Made by a program: the position numbers and the translations under genes
DNA from: Porphyra umbilicalis
Lineage: Eukaryota > Rhodophyta > Bangiophyceae > Bangiales > Bangiaceae
DNA length: 64,000 nt
NCBI GenBank assembly: GCA_002049455.2
Contig: KV918920.1
Coordinates: forward strand, 62,001-126,000
Direction of reading: 5' to 3'
The notes under the pieces: model-generated
The model's input: only the letters and a program-made list of their open reading frames with translations
Told to the model about the DNA's origin: nothing
The model's database searches: none
In this document: in pieces, positions 1 to 11,114 of the stretch
How positions within the stretch are numbered: position 1 is the first letter of the stretch
Layout: each line of letters starts with the position of its first letter

Positions 1-1434
1 TTTGCTTGCCTGCCTTATCTGTCTGCCGACACTCATTACGATCGCTTGATCGGATGGTCGATCGACCAGTGCCGTTGTTTGTATTAAACCACCGTGGGTC
101 CGGGGTCGCCGTCGTGGGCACCACCCGGCTCCCCATCGGATGCCCTTCAACAAAAGGTCTTCTTCCTCGCCGCGACGGCGATAGAACTCGCTTTATTGCT
201 TGGCTACGGTCGGTCTCAGTACACTGGTAATTGAACTAACGTTATTAATACCACACGAATCGCTGTAGAAATTCGAGGCCTTCACACTGTGTTGCGGCGG
301 TTCGGCTTTCGAGGCTTACTTTCAGTCTTATCGCGTACGGATGGACCGCGAATGGCGCCGTCACCATCCTAATTAGTTATGTGGCAACGTCCCCCACTGC
401 CCCAGCACGGTTTTCTCGGTCAGAATCGTGAGACCTATACCTGTCGCCTCACTCCGTCCTGACGTTGTCTGATGCAGGGCCGATCTATCCCACACCACTA
501 GGCCCCGCACCACCAAGTTTGAAACTCATAGAAGCGGTCCGCTCCAGGAGCCATAGCTTGTGAACAGCATCTGGCGTCTCAAGTCGTTACCCAGCGGGCA
601 TGTGATCTACCCCAACTTTCGGTTCATTTCGCACAAGTCTCTTGCATCCGTGGACGTTACATCAAGAATGCTCCGTACAGTGCGTTCTCGTTGTGATTGA
701 ATCGTGTACAAGAGAATATTGGTGGCAAGTCCTGCATTCCAGTCCGTGTAGGCCACATCCATTGATATTCCGCTGAATCAGCCGTCTCTTACATTGATAA
801 CCTTCAAAAAAGGGCGGTTGCAGAGAGAAGGGAGGCAGAACCGACTATAGGTGCTAGAAATGAGGTCAGATTTGCTGTTCGACAAGCCACGATCGAACCA
901 TTGGCTGAGAGCCGATAGTAATCTTGCGAGCAAATCATTGTGTCCTGGAGGAGTCACGCAGAGCCATTGGAACCTACGATGAAGTGTCCTGAGAGTTTTT
1001 GGCCCCGTGCTTGGCTGAAGTAGGCATGGTGAACGTTTCGGGCCAGACCTGTGATTTATCATGACATCAACAGTTTTCTTCAGACTGCTCAACATGCAAA
1101 GGTGCGTTTCCACCGCTCAGAGCTGTATGGGGAGACTTTGGAAAAAACAAAAATAATTCCTGGTCTTTCCAGCGGTCCATGTACGCCTGTTGAATGAATG
1201 CGACCACTCTGCAACCACCATTTTTCGGTGCTCAGCAATAACATGAACGCACTGTACCGCTGGCCATCAGCACGGTTCTGAAGGGAGATGCATTTTGAGG
1301 TTGTGCAGGGGGCCAATATGGAACTCTGCGAGGGCCACGCTAAGTGTCGTGTAGCTAGAAATCACAGATTTATTCCGTGGTCGTGTGTTTAGCCAGGTAC
1401 ACCGCGGCCGCAGCCGCACACGGGAAAAAGAAAA
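1..1434. other. Gene-free stretch, no recognisable feature
   Basis: Base composition here is more balanced than in the rest of the window. Only short ORFs without codon bias or recognisable motifs occur on either strand. I see no repeat, RNA gene or transposon end in it, apart from the T-runs at its right edge that serve the neighbouring tRNA gene. Confidence 0.5.
1425..1434 (-). terminator. Pol III T-run terminator of tRNA-Val
   Basis: On the minus strand the sequence directly after the discriminator base is TTTT, C, TTTTT. This matches the T4-or-longer run at which RNA polymerase III stops. Confidence 0.75.
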
Positions 1435-1508
1435 TACTCCCGCCGAGGCTCGAACTCGGGACCTCCAGCATGTTAGGCTGGCGCTCTAACCAACTGAGCT
1501 ACGGAAGC
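1435..1508 (-). tRNA. tRNA-Val, anticodon AAC
   Basis: Read on the minus strand, the 74 nt fold as a full cloverleaf. There is a 7-bp acceptor stem (with a G-U end pair and one further wobble), D stem GCTC/GAGC, and anticodon stem CCAGC/GCTGG enclosing loop CTAACAT. This gives anticodon AAC, which reads valine codon GTT. The T stem is CCGAG/CTCGG with loop TTCGAGC. The A box TAGCTCAGTTGG and B box GTTCGAGCC are both intact, and there is no intron. Just 3' of the discriminator A are T4 and T5 runs (complement of 1425-1434), which fit RNA polymerase III termination. CCA is not encoded, as expected in a eukaryotic nucleus. It is probably functional. Confidence 0.93.
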
Positions 1509-4273
1509 TCCACGGAAAGCCAAATTCGTCTGGTATAAGTACACAGTTTATCACGCACCAAAGCCGGATGGTAAATCCCGGCACCGTCCGAACTCACCGA
1601 GCCCCTCATCCAAGTGCCTCTGAGGAGAGATTTTTTGGGACACGTGCGCCGTCAGTGCTCTCTCTCAGTCTCAACGAATAATGTTTCCGCAGCACAAGAA
1701 CTCTCCAGTCCATTTGTTTCGCGCGGCCGAACCTGCTCATCTGAAAGCTCTGGAGGCCAGATCAAGTTCTTGAACAGGTTGGTTCGCCACTGATGCGAGC
1801 CAGCCAAACATGAGACAGCATTACTGGGTGCCCTCGGCTTAACCACGAGTGGGCCACCGCCACTCCAGAGGCGTCGCTGATGATTCGACAGCCTGCACGG
1901 CAATGTGCGCCACGCCCGCCCAGTAGAGGAACGCCAACGTCGTCCACAGCGACGGGTATCTGAGAGCGCCACGTAGGCAAACGTGTTTTAATTTGATGGG
2001 TGTCAAACTGGTGTCGAGCCTTCGCGAGCTGATGATCACAGAGGCCCGTCCTTGTCAACAAAGGGTAGACTACATTAGGTGTATATTCGAAAACGAGAAC
2101 CAGTCTTGGTAGCTGTAGCGTTCCGAAGTCAACTGACCCGGATGTCCCACTTAACTCTGCAGCGCACGTCGCGTGTCGATGAGCAATCATGCCTGTGAGC
2201 ATCGGCGATCGTAGCACGATCGTTGCTGAAAAATGTGACAAGAAGCCTATTGGGGACAGAATCAGGCCTAGATTTTCGATCATAGAGGCGATCGCCAAGC
2301 GAATAAGTTCCAGGTTTACGATCTCCACGTGTCCTGGGGCATTTTCTGTGCAGTGCGACGCTCAGAACGGTGACACGTTTGACCTGACGCGATCTCGGAA
2401 GTGCTGGCACGGACTACGTTGCGGGGGGAAGCTTTGTCAGAGCAACGTATCTCGGCTTCTAACGCCACTCACGGCCGGGAACATGCAATGCCGATGACTT
2501 TGCCGGCGGCCCTACAGCCGCGCTGATTACGGTTTTCAGAAGTCCACGGTCGCAACGTCGCAACCTCAAGCGAAAGAGGGTCTTTCGTCGACCCTCGCAC
2601 TGGGATGGTGCCTGCATCACTCGGTCACTCAGACGCTTGAAATGTTCAGTGAGCACGACATGAGGGATTGTGATGGAGCCTCGGAGCTCGAGACGAGCGG
2701 CACTGGGTGAATCCGCCTATGCGGCCTTACCAGAGCAGCGCATCGGTAGTTGCAAACATGGGCCGAGGAACTGGCGCAGACCAAACACACCAGAGCCGGA
2801 ACTCGACGGGAAATACAAGCAGCAGTACGACGATGCCCACGCCGGCAGCGTGACATCGACCAAACAACGTCGGCAGGCGTTGTGCGGCGCACGGCGCGCT
2901 CCTGGCGCCGCCCCGCAGTGTACATACTGTGCCCAGGCGTCCCGAACTGGTGGTGCCCCCGCTGTCACTGCCACCCCGTCAATTGGGATGTTCTGGTCGA
3001 GTTGCCCACCGCGCGTTCTTCTCTCCACCTCGCCCAGATGGCCTGATCACTTGGGTACAGCGAGAGCACCTCCTCCTGCGCCCCCCCCTGCCGAGATGAC
3101 GTCTGGTGGCCAGGTAGCAATGCTTGTGAAGTGTTCTTCCGCAGTCCCCCAGGGACAATTGGCCCTTGCGTAAGTCGTAGGTCTTTGTATTTGTGTGCCG
3201 ACACTGCATGTACTTGATTGTAGATCTTTCAGCGGGGAACCCATTAGGGGTTGAGCTCCGGGGGAGATTTGTGTGGGGAGCGGCGCCTGGAGTGTGAGGC
3301 TGTGGGCGCCCTCCGGAGGTGCGGGAGCTGCCCTGGGAGGTGCCGTGCGGGCCTTGTCGGCTGCGCCATCGGGGGTGCCTGGGAAGGCCCTGCGGCTGAG
3401 GTGCCCTGGAAGATATCAGGCACTCCTTCGCAGGCCTGGGAACGCCGTGCCTAGTAAAATAACGCACCCACTCAACAACATCGACTTCACAATGCTCCCG
3501 GCCCGATTGGCCACCCAAAGAAGATCAGCCAATACATGCAGAAGCTGGTCCATCAACCCCATGTCATGACGTGGCGACGCGTTGAGAGAGACCGGTCTGC
3601 ACGGGGCGGTCCTGCATTTCATGTGAATCTCGTCAGTTCAGAGCATGCCACGCGCCTGCAAAAGTGATCCTGCTGGTGATTCTCCGGCGCGTTATGCTGC
3701 CCCGAGTGAGGCTGTGTCAGATAGTGGTCTGAAGTGAGAGCTCTTCCAGGGCCCCTTCTTCCAACGCATTCGTCATAGAAATTGATGCTCGGCAGCAAAC
3801 GTGCGCCAATCGCCTGCGATGTCGCGCAACCGCTGGTCTGAGGTTGGCTGATATTTTATAGGGGTCTGTAGCGAGATGGGCACGAATCACGCCGGGGCGC
3901 CGACGGCCCAGCGCCAAAATCAGACTATTCGATCAAGGACGTCACACGCGGTGCACATCGTCGGCAGTTCTGCCATCGTGCTTCTTTGGCTACTCTCATT
4001 CAATTTTGTGGCGACACATGGTGGTGCCACATCGAAACCGCAGCCTACGACTTGAAATGGCCGGTCAAGGATCTGGGGACACAAAACTTCGGTGCGAATG
4101 GCATGTCCACCGTCTTAGCCATCGAGAATCAAGCTCACACGGCCAAGTCCGAGGCTTGTATATCACTGTAATGATTCAATTTCACGAATTCAGGAGGGCG
4201 CTCGCCCCAGGTGCACACAGGCCAGTGAGATCACTGTCAGCACAGGATGGTGAGGACAGCAGCAGACCGGCCT
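1509..4273. other. Gene-free stretch with a possible Tc1/mariner-like end
   Basis: No ORF here has coding character. Around 1631-1650 the motif TTTTTTGGGACACGTGCGCC occurs. Its complement (GGCGCACGTGTCCCAAAAAA) resembles the TCCCAAAAAT-type ends seen elsewhere in the window, near 10.7 kb and 46.4 kb. No partner end was found nearby. The rest shows nothing recognisable. Confidence 0.4.
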
Positions 4274-4733
4274 GCGCAGCGGGCCCACAACCGTCGTCAA
4301 AAGCACGTCTGTTTTTGCCTGTTTTGAGCCTCTCGGAGGCCCGTGTTCCTGTTTGATGAAACAGAATTCCTGTGCCAAAAACAGATCGACCCCCCTTTGC
4401 AGGCTCTCAGAGGCCATCCCATGCGAGGTCCTTGCATATTTGTGTTTGCGAGAACAGGAATCGTTCCTCACTCCACACATTCCGCCTGCTAGCAGGGCCG
4501 TAGATGCTTCTCCGTCTCTCTCTCTTTCTGGAAGGGTGAAGTGTATACGTCTCATGCTGTGTCTCTCTTTTTACGAGTGGAGATGCATCTATCCCGGCGA
4601 ACAGATGATTTTGGCGCCCTTTCTGGAAAAAACCAGCGTTGACAGAGCCCCAGGGCGGTTTGCAGATTATCTGTTCGTCCCAAAACACCCAAAAGCAGAC
4701 GTGCTCTTGACGACGGTTTGGGGCCCGCTGCGC
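4274..4733. mobile_element. 460-bp element with about 53-bp terminal inverted repeats
   Basis: The sequence starting GCGCAGCGGGCCC at 4274 and running to about 4327 reappears in inverted orientation at about 4681-4733, with only a few mismatches. The core CCGTCGTCAA is identical in both arms, and both arms then read AGCACGTCTG. Between the arms there is no ORF with recognisable content. I could not recognise a target-site duplication. Size and architecture fit a non-autonomous DNA transposon (MITE-like), with superfamily unknown. Confidence 0.65.
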
Positions 4734-7014
4734 TGAGCGTCCGAGGTTGATCTGGACGCCCGGCCTTCTGCGCATCGCCGGCAATCTTGCAACGCGAATC
4801 GACAGCTGACTGGCTGGCACCGCTCGGCCGTGCAAAGCTGCCCCATGACTCTGACAGGGCGAGAAAGGGCTACGCGTGCCGTTCAGGCCTGTTCCGAAGT
4901 GCAGGATCGGGTTTGGGACGCGGGTTTATTACGCCAAGAACCTGGCGTCACATCGGTTCGATTATTCCAGGACATCCGCTGGAATATGGGTTTGTGACGG
5001 CCCCAAATGGAACTTGTTCGATATATTTGGCTTCACTACACTGATCTGCCCCTTATATCGGTGCGTCTGGTGGCACCGCCACCGCTCGTCGCAACGGCAA
5101 GGTGGGGGGTGGGGGGGGGGGAGGGTGCACCGCCGACGGAAACGCTGACGCCACCCCCGAGGCTGGCGTAGGTGGGGGGGATGGAGGCGCCGCCGCTCGC
5201 GACGCTGGGTCATCGACGGCCGGTGGCCGTGGTGGCGGCCGCCCAGCGCTTGAACAGTTGAACATTGGAACGCCTACAGAGCGTGCATCCAAACAACGAA
5301 CCAAACAGGTTGCACGGGAGCTCCCCCTGGATGTGTGAGTGGGTGACGGAAAACTGAGACTGGTCGATCCGTACCCGCGCGGCTGCATTCTCCTATGAAC
5401 GCTCCCATTCGAGACAAGACGCCCTCAGTCACTGGTCCCCTCACATAGCGCGAAGGAAAAAAAAGTCCAGAGAGTGGCGGGAAAACCTTGCTAAGGAAGC
5501 GTACGAATACAACGCGACCATCTGGACAGGCTGCGGGCAGCTGCTCTGCACGCTGCGTGCGCGCACCGTGCTACCGTCAGCTTGCTTGAAACACCAAGGC
5601 GCGCTCACGTACTTGCGGCCGGCGACTACCGGACGGGTTCATAAAAAGAAAAGCGACTGGGAGTTGCCGCTTCATTCCATTGAGCAGTCCTTCCCATTCT
5701 CCGGGCAGGCTGGCAGGCCTACATCATCACATGGCTCTGGCCAAGTGGCGCAACCCAGGCCTGCTTGGGATCGGCCTGGCCAGATGAGACGCGTAGCATA
5801 TATCAGCCAACCAGCGTTCGACAACGGTTGTCACAAATGTCGTCACAAACGCCTGCCTGTGTCCCGTAACGGGCCTCAAGTGCGGGTACTGTGCCTCGGC
5901 GGACGTTCCTCAGCTCCTCGCAAGCGCTTTCTTCCCCCACTCCCTGCCTTTCGTCCTTCCCCCCATCCTGCACCGCCGCCGTCTATTCCCCCCCACCCCC
6001 CCCGCCCCCTGTCACCACGCCACGCGCCCTGCACATCGCTGTCCGTGGCTGCAGGAAGCGCGCCATGTGGTGCGGCAGGGGCGGGCAATCATGGGGGGGG
6101 GGATGGAGGGGGGGCCAATGGAGGAAGGGGTAATGGGGGGGGGGGGTTGGGACAGGGCGGTGAGGGTGGCGTAGGGGTGGCGCCGGGGCGGCGGGGGAAC
6201 GGCACCTGGGGAGGGGGATGGGCAGCGCGGCGGGCGCCGTTCGACTGTGCGTGTGGCGCGCGAACACGTGGCGAGCGTGCGGCGCGGAGGGAGGCGGTTC
6301 TCACCGGCAGATCTTTTCGGGGTGCAAGGTGCTGTCGCGTGATCGGCTGCTTCCGTTGACACCGCTGATCTCGCCATGGACGTGGCGCTCCCTGGAATAC
6401 ATCAACCAACTTGGCACCGCCCATGAGATGAACAATAAACTTCAAGTTGATGATTAAATTTAGCAAGCAAATGAATGCGCAACGTGGCTACGTTTCTGTA
6501 TGGCCAGGTGCTTATTTGGCGCGTTCGTCTCATCTTCCCAGTAGACTCCGTTGGCGACTTCGTGACGACACATGCTGTGCGGGTGTCGCAACGAAATCGC
6601 CAAGCAGTAACAAAAAAATGTTGGCGGGCGGAACCGCCGACGATCGCCATCGTCGTGGAGCCTGCCTATTCTCGAACGGGCCGGCCCCTTTCGGACCCGT
6701 CGTTAGTCGCCTCTGGCGTCCCCAAATCTGGCTTCGATGAGAAAGCTCACCCGTAGTTCGCGCTTGCCGCCGAACTCACCCCGGGGTCATCTGGTTGGAC
6801 ATATTTGGCCGCTGTGTACTGTTTTTGGCGCGTTTGCGAAAACTCTGCGTACGGGACGTTGTTGGTGGTGCCTTTTTCCGCGTACAGCACTATGTCATAT
6901 ACGTGGGGACACGTGGTTCATCTTCGCAAGATGATCATCATTGTTGCGTTGCTCTCACGTATCACATAAGTACACACAAAGACTGGGCCAGGGTGTTGGG
7001 AGAGCGAAGGTAAG
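4734..7014. other. Gene-free stretch with poly-G/C low complexity
   Basis: Long G or C runs at 5102-5190 and 5930-6215 create glycine- or proline-rich chance ORFs on both strands. None of these has domain-like sequence or a consistent frame. Nothing else is recognised. Confidence 0.4.
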
Positions 7015-7640
7015 GTGCCTGCTGCCGCTGCCGCCGCCGGCGGTCAGGCGGCCGGGGGCGGCGGCTTGGCCGGACAGGGACTGGGTGGTGGGGAAGTGGG
7101 GGCAGGGAGATGTGCTGCCGCTGCCGCCGTCGGTGGTCAGGCGGCTGGTGGCGGTGGTTTGGCGGGACCGCGCCTTCGTGGAGGAGGGTTGGCACCTGGT
7201 TGATTTGAGTCTGCCGCCGCCGCCGCCGGCGCGGCGGCTGGCGGCGGCAGTGTCGGTGCACTGCCCGCTGGCGCAGCCGCCGCCGGTCAGGCATCGGGCG
7301 GCGGCGGCTCGGCGGGTCCGGGACACGGTGGTGGGGGGGCGGCCGGGGGCGGATAGGCTGCTGCCGCTTCTGGCGGTGGCGAGGCGGCCGGTGGCGGTGG
7401 TGTTGGCGCAGTTCCCGCTGCCGCCACCGGAGTTCAGGCGGCCGACGGCGGCGGCTTGGCAGGACCGGCAACAGATGAGGGGGGGGCGGAATGTGGTGAA
7501 TCTGCTGCCGCCCCCGCCGCTGGTGGTCAGGCGGCTGGTGGCGGCAGCTTGGGGCGTCTGGGGCACCGCTTCGGTGCGGTGGCAGCTAGGGGTCGTGGGA
7601 AAGTCGGCGCCGCCGGTGCCAGTGGAGCCGCCAGCGGCGG
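7015..7640 (+). repeat. Degenerate tandem repeat encoding Ala/Gly-rich units
   Basis: About six imperfect units, the clearest two roughly 95 bp apart, begin with CTGCCGCTGCCGCC-like sequence. In frame 7015 they translate to Ala runs followed by GGQAAGGGGLAG-type blocks. Two in-frame stops (TGA near 7204 and a TAG near 7350) interrupt that frame. The units also leave a reading frame open on each strand, which explains the 276- and 261-codon chance ORFs. I read it as a minisatellite or the remains of an Ala/Gly-rich protein gene, not an active gene. Confidence 0.5.
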
Positions 7641-7934
7641 CGGATCTGGTGCTAGCGGCGATGTTGCCCTCTGTTGCGACGTGCACGACTGTGGAGAGGG
7701 CTTCGTGGGCGGAGACACGGAGTGAGGAGGAGCTCACCAAGCAGAGACATGACCTGGCGGAGGATGTTTAAGCGGGCAGAGACACGCTTCTTAAGCGATA
7801 CTTGTAACTGGGACAGCAGAAAAGGGTTTTTTTTTTCCCCACGGTTTTTTTTTCCCTTGGCCTTGTCGGTCCTCTTGCCTTTGTCTTGACGCCTTGCTAT
7901 CAAATGTTGCGGAGGCCTTGCTCGCACACGCCAC

Positions 7935-8350
7935 GGGGACACGTCCGACCCGGCCGCCGCCATCAGGTTGCGGGCGTGCGCGCGACAGAAAGCGACAACG
8001 TCATGTGTGTCCCACATCTCAGCACTGTTGAAAATATCCATGGTTGTACGCTCAGACGTTGCTCGGGCCAGCGCAGACAGCGCGTCAGTGCTTGTCTTCA
8101 GCATGCGCGACGCCCGAATGTCCTCGGCCTACTCCCGCTTGGCGGCATTTGAGCCACGAAGGCGGGACTGGTAGACGCCAGGACCCGCATCCTCTGAGTC
8201 CCCTTACGAGTCGCGTGTCGAGCGGCCTCCGGGAGAGCCACCAGATGTTCCAGCACAGGCGGCGCCGCCGTCGGCTGCGGCGGCCCCGGCGGCCCCGCTG
8301 AACTTCTCGACGTGCCGAAGCACCCACCGATAGGGACCCATGGGTAGTGC
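7935..8350 (-). pseudogene. Decayed minus-strand coding fragment of unknown family
   Basis: One minus-strand frame reads as a plausible protein once two stops are ignored: GDSEDAGPGVYQSRLRG, then NAAKRE, a TAG, and AEDIRASRMLKTSTDALSA followed by ARATSERTTMDIFNSAEMWD and HDVVAFCRAHARNLMAAA. The stops are a TAA just before GDSEDAG and the TAG after AAKRE. Upstream (about 8440-8850) another minus-strand frame carries short HDQPAGP/HDKPAGH-type repeats, so frame changes are also present. No ATG begins it. I do not recognise the family. It may be a remnant of a transposon-encoded protein. Confidence 0.35.
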
Positions 8351-9021
8351 AATTCGTCGCGCCCCGCGCTGCCGCCGGCTTGTCCTGCTCCGCCGTAAGG
8401 ACGTAGCCCACCGGTTGGTCGTGGCTCGCTGGCTTGCCGTGGCCTGCCGGCTTGTCGTGGTCCTCCAGCTGGTAGGGGCCCGCCGGCTGGTCATGGTCCG
8501 CCGGGTTGACCTGGCCCGCCGCCAGCATTTCCGCGGACGCCTCCCCAGGAGCCCCTGGACTCAGCGTCGGGACGGGTGGGGGGTGCACGGTGGCTACCGG
8601 CGGCCGGCATTTAGCGGGCGAGGGCTGCACGACGCGAGCTTGTGGTTGATCTGCAGCCGACGGAGACAGCTCTCCGCTGCTTTCAGACAGCACATTGGCC
8701 GGTGGCGGCGCCTGCGAGCCACCGGCTTCACGGCGGCCGGCCCAAAAATGTGTAGAGTTGCCGCCGGCTGGTGGCCACACAAAACTGGCCGGCGGAGCCA
8801 ATGCCGCCCGTCCCTCACCCTCATGCGATTGGCCGCCGCCTTGAGGCGCCACGTCGTCGAGCGGCGGCTCTAACCTGCCGTCGGCGAGCGGCAGAAGGCC
8901 GCAAGCCGGCGGTTCGCTGACATTTTTCCGCGGGGAGCTGCTCTGTCAGTAAGGGCGCACACTCTCTCTGCAACCCCTCGTCCCTACTTTTTCTGTTTTC
9001 CTTTGCCTACCCTGAGCGCAG

Positions 9022-9460
9022 CCCGCCTCTAGCCAGAGGCTTTGGCATCCCTGTTGCGCTCACCGCGCTCGTGCTGGTGACGCTCGGCCACGAGCGCGTC
9101 GCGGCCATTGCCGCGTGCCTCCTCTTTAACCCCTCGCCACCGTGTACGGGGCGGCGGGGACGCCCCTCACCCATGGCTTCGACGGCCTCGGCCTCACCGA
9201 CGCGGACCTTGTGGCCATTGGCCTCCGGGCGGCCGTCCTCCTCGCCGCCGCCGTGACGGTGGTGGCGTCGGCGGCGGTGTGCGTCCTCGTCGACCGCCGA
9301 GCGGAGCGGAGCGCGGCATTTGTGGCCGCGTCCGTGGCGTCGTTTGTCGTGCCAATGGTTGGCCTGGCCGCAGCGTCGGTGCAATTTCCCGCCCTCGGCG
9401 GCAGCATCGTATCGGTGGTGGTGACGGTCGGCCTGGCGAGGGGGCGGCTGAGCCTCGTCG
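9022..9460 (+). pseudogene. L-lactate/glycolate permease (LctP family) exon, frameshifted
   Basis: Two adjacent frames together give the central LctP core. The first is ARGFGIPVALTALVLVTLGH followed by a helix ending CLLFNPS. The second is TVYGAAGTPLTHGF, GLGLTDADLVAIGLRAAVLL and a helix pair ending FPALGGSIVSVVVTVGLARG. The order GFG-PVAL, N-P-(x)-GAAGTPL, GL-DADL-IGLRAA, FPALGG is that of LctP permeases, which move lactate or glycolate with protons. A one-base loss near 9137 explains the frame change. The left edge has a strong pyrimidine tract and CAG acceptor (to 9021), and the right edge is a GTGAGC donor at 9461. LctP proteins are about 550 residues but only about 145 are here, and no flanking exons were found. 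It is probably a relic, although an assembly error at the frameshift is possible. Confidence 0.6.
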
Positions 9461-9562
9461 GTGAGCCGCCGGCGACGCCGAGAGGGGAGAGGGACCCCGA
9501 GGCGCCGCCGCCGCCACGGCCGCTGCCGCCGCCGGTCTGGGGGGAGGTGGGGGGGGGGGGGG

Positions 9563-10546
9563 ATGGTTGGCAACGTTCTCGGCCAAAGGGGTCGTGCGGC
9601 TGGGGTGGGGGCGCCGGCCGCTCCACGTGTAGCCGCGGGGCGGTCACCTCCCCCGCCGCGTCAACGGAATTGGCCTCGGCGTCGGCTGGGCCGCCGGCCG
9701 CTGCTGGAGCGGCGCATGCAGCGGGCGTGTCGGGGGGGACGACCGGCCGGGGGGGTACCCCCCGCCCCCCCCCAGTCACCCCCCCGCCAAGTGCTAGGCG
9801 GGGGTCCCGTCGGCCACCCGGCGTGCTTGTGCGGGCTGCCAGCCACCTGGGGTGTCACCCTGACGAAAAAGAATGGCAACAAGGGGCGCCTCTTGTGGAC
9901 GTGCCCGTCCTACCCGGCGAACAAGTGGTGCAAAATGCGGTTCGCCTTTGTTGAACCGTGGGCGAAGTCCGTGGGGGACCGACCCGCCGCTGCAGGCGGC
10001 GGCGGCACCCTCGACCTGCGCCTGGCGTCGGCAAAGGACCACGTGGCGATGGTGGCCACGCCGGCGGCCGTGTGCACCCCTCAAGCGGTGCTCGCGCTGG
10101 CAGCTGTGGCCGGGGTGGTGAGCGAGGCGTCGCGGTGGCCCTATGGGCTGCGCCTGCGGGTGCCCCTGGCGGTGGTGCCCGCCTTGAAGGCAGCAGGGCA
10201 GGAGTGTGGGGTGGTTATTACGGTCGACGCGGCGGCCAGCCGCGTCGCCGACTGGCCGTCGGAGGCCGGAACGGCCGCCGCCGAGGCGCGGCTGGTGGCC
10301 ACGCAGCCCCCCTCCGGTGCAGGCAGGGGCCTCTCCCCCACCCAGCAGCGGCGGGTGGCGGTGGTGATGGCCACTGACGGCCGGTCGGTGCTGTACGATT
10401 CGCCGGGCGAGGAGCTGGCGGCGCAGGCGCTGGCCGTCGCCCGCACCTACCCCCGAGACCGGCCGCTGCTGGTCGTTGGCCACTCGGCGCGACGGAACGA
10501 ATGGCTCGATGCGACGGCACGGGAGCTCCCCGACGGCGCCGCCTGA
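9563..10546 (+). CDS. GRF-type zinc finger protein
   Basis: The ORF runs from ATG 9563 (MVGNVLGQRG) to a TGA at 10544, 327 residues. Residues 88-125 hold a GRF zinc finger: C88-x-C90-G, then a Lys-Asn-Gly-Asn-Lys-Gly-Arg stretch, C114-P and C123, ending FAFVEPW. GRF fingers bind single-stranded DNA or RNA in proteins such as topoisomerase III, TTF2, APE2 and NEIL3. The first 85 residues are Arg/Pro/Gly-rich and probably disordered or non-coding. The last 200 residues are Ala/Val-rich with GRGLSPTQQRRVAVVMATDG and YPRDRPLLVVGHSARRNEW, which I cannot assign. The start is uncertain, since a 3' exon beginning near 9792 would fit equally well. It follows the permease relic in another frame, and the two need not belong to one gene. 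Confidence 0.5.
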   Translation: MVGNVLGQRGRAAGVGAPAAPRVAAGRSPPPPRQRNWPRRRLGRRPLLERRMQRACRGGRPAGGVPPAPPQSPPRQVLGGGPVGHPACLCGLPATWGVTLTKKNGNKGRLLWTCPSYPANKWCKMRFAFVEPWAKSVGDRPAAAGGGGTLDLRLASAKDHVAMVATPAAVCTPQAVLALAAVAGVVSEASRWPYGLRLRVPLAVVPALKAAGQECGVVITVDAAASRVADWPSEAGTAAAEARLVATQPPSGAGRGLSPTQQRRVAVVMATDGRSVLYDSPGEELAAQALAVARTYPRDRPLLVVGHSARRNEWLDATARELPDGAA

Positions 10547-11114
10547 GAGGTCCACTGAACAGGGCCCACAGGCGGGTATTAAGGAGTTGTCAGCCAAGCA
10601 CGCGTCGGGAGAGGCTCTTTCCATGGAGGCCAGTCGAGAATTTTCTCGTACCCCACGCCGCCTGCCTCCGTGCACTGATGTGTCAGTCCTTCAGAAAACG
10701 CGCATGTCTCATTTTTGGGACACGCACCATATTTCGACTCGGTGTAGCTTTTAGGATAGCAGAGGCTATCTTAAAGGAGACTCTGATTGGCCCATGTGAT
10801 GGATCAACGACCCGTTTCACAGCAATAAGTAGCACGTGGCTGAAACGTGTGCGCCACGTCTGCAAGATTGAGTGCCAGTTCCTTCTTGGCAGAGATGGTC
10901 GCTGTTCCGGAACGCCCGCATGAGCTGCCGAACATGGCGCTGGTCCTACAGCCACGCCAGGACAAAGACCTGTTTCTTCGTCCGTCTGCCCACGAGCGTT
11001 CTCTGCGCCTTCGTTATGGTTGATACGGCTGCTCACCACAGTTGTCAACTGCCGCTGCAGTGAATCAAGTCCTGGCGGAAAATATCGTCTTAATCGAGCC
11101 AAGAAAGAACGTGG
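10547..11114. other. Gene-free stretch with possible transposon end
   Basis: At 10690-10730 the motif CATGTCTCATTTTTGGGACA resembles the Tc1/mariner-like end motif (complement TGTCCCAAAAATGAGACATG). A short hairpin, GATAGC-AGAG-GCTATC, follows near 10755. No ORF is convincing. Confidence 0.35.

Noticed and set aside
5568..6359. 263-codon plus-strand ORF with a Gly-rich end
   Set aside because: The first half has no motif and the second half is translated poly-G. The frame probably stays open by composition.
6941..7771. 276-codon plus-strand and 261-codon minus-strand ORFs
   Set aside because: Both are by-products of the same tandem repeat, and neither has varied sequence outside the repeat.
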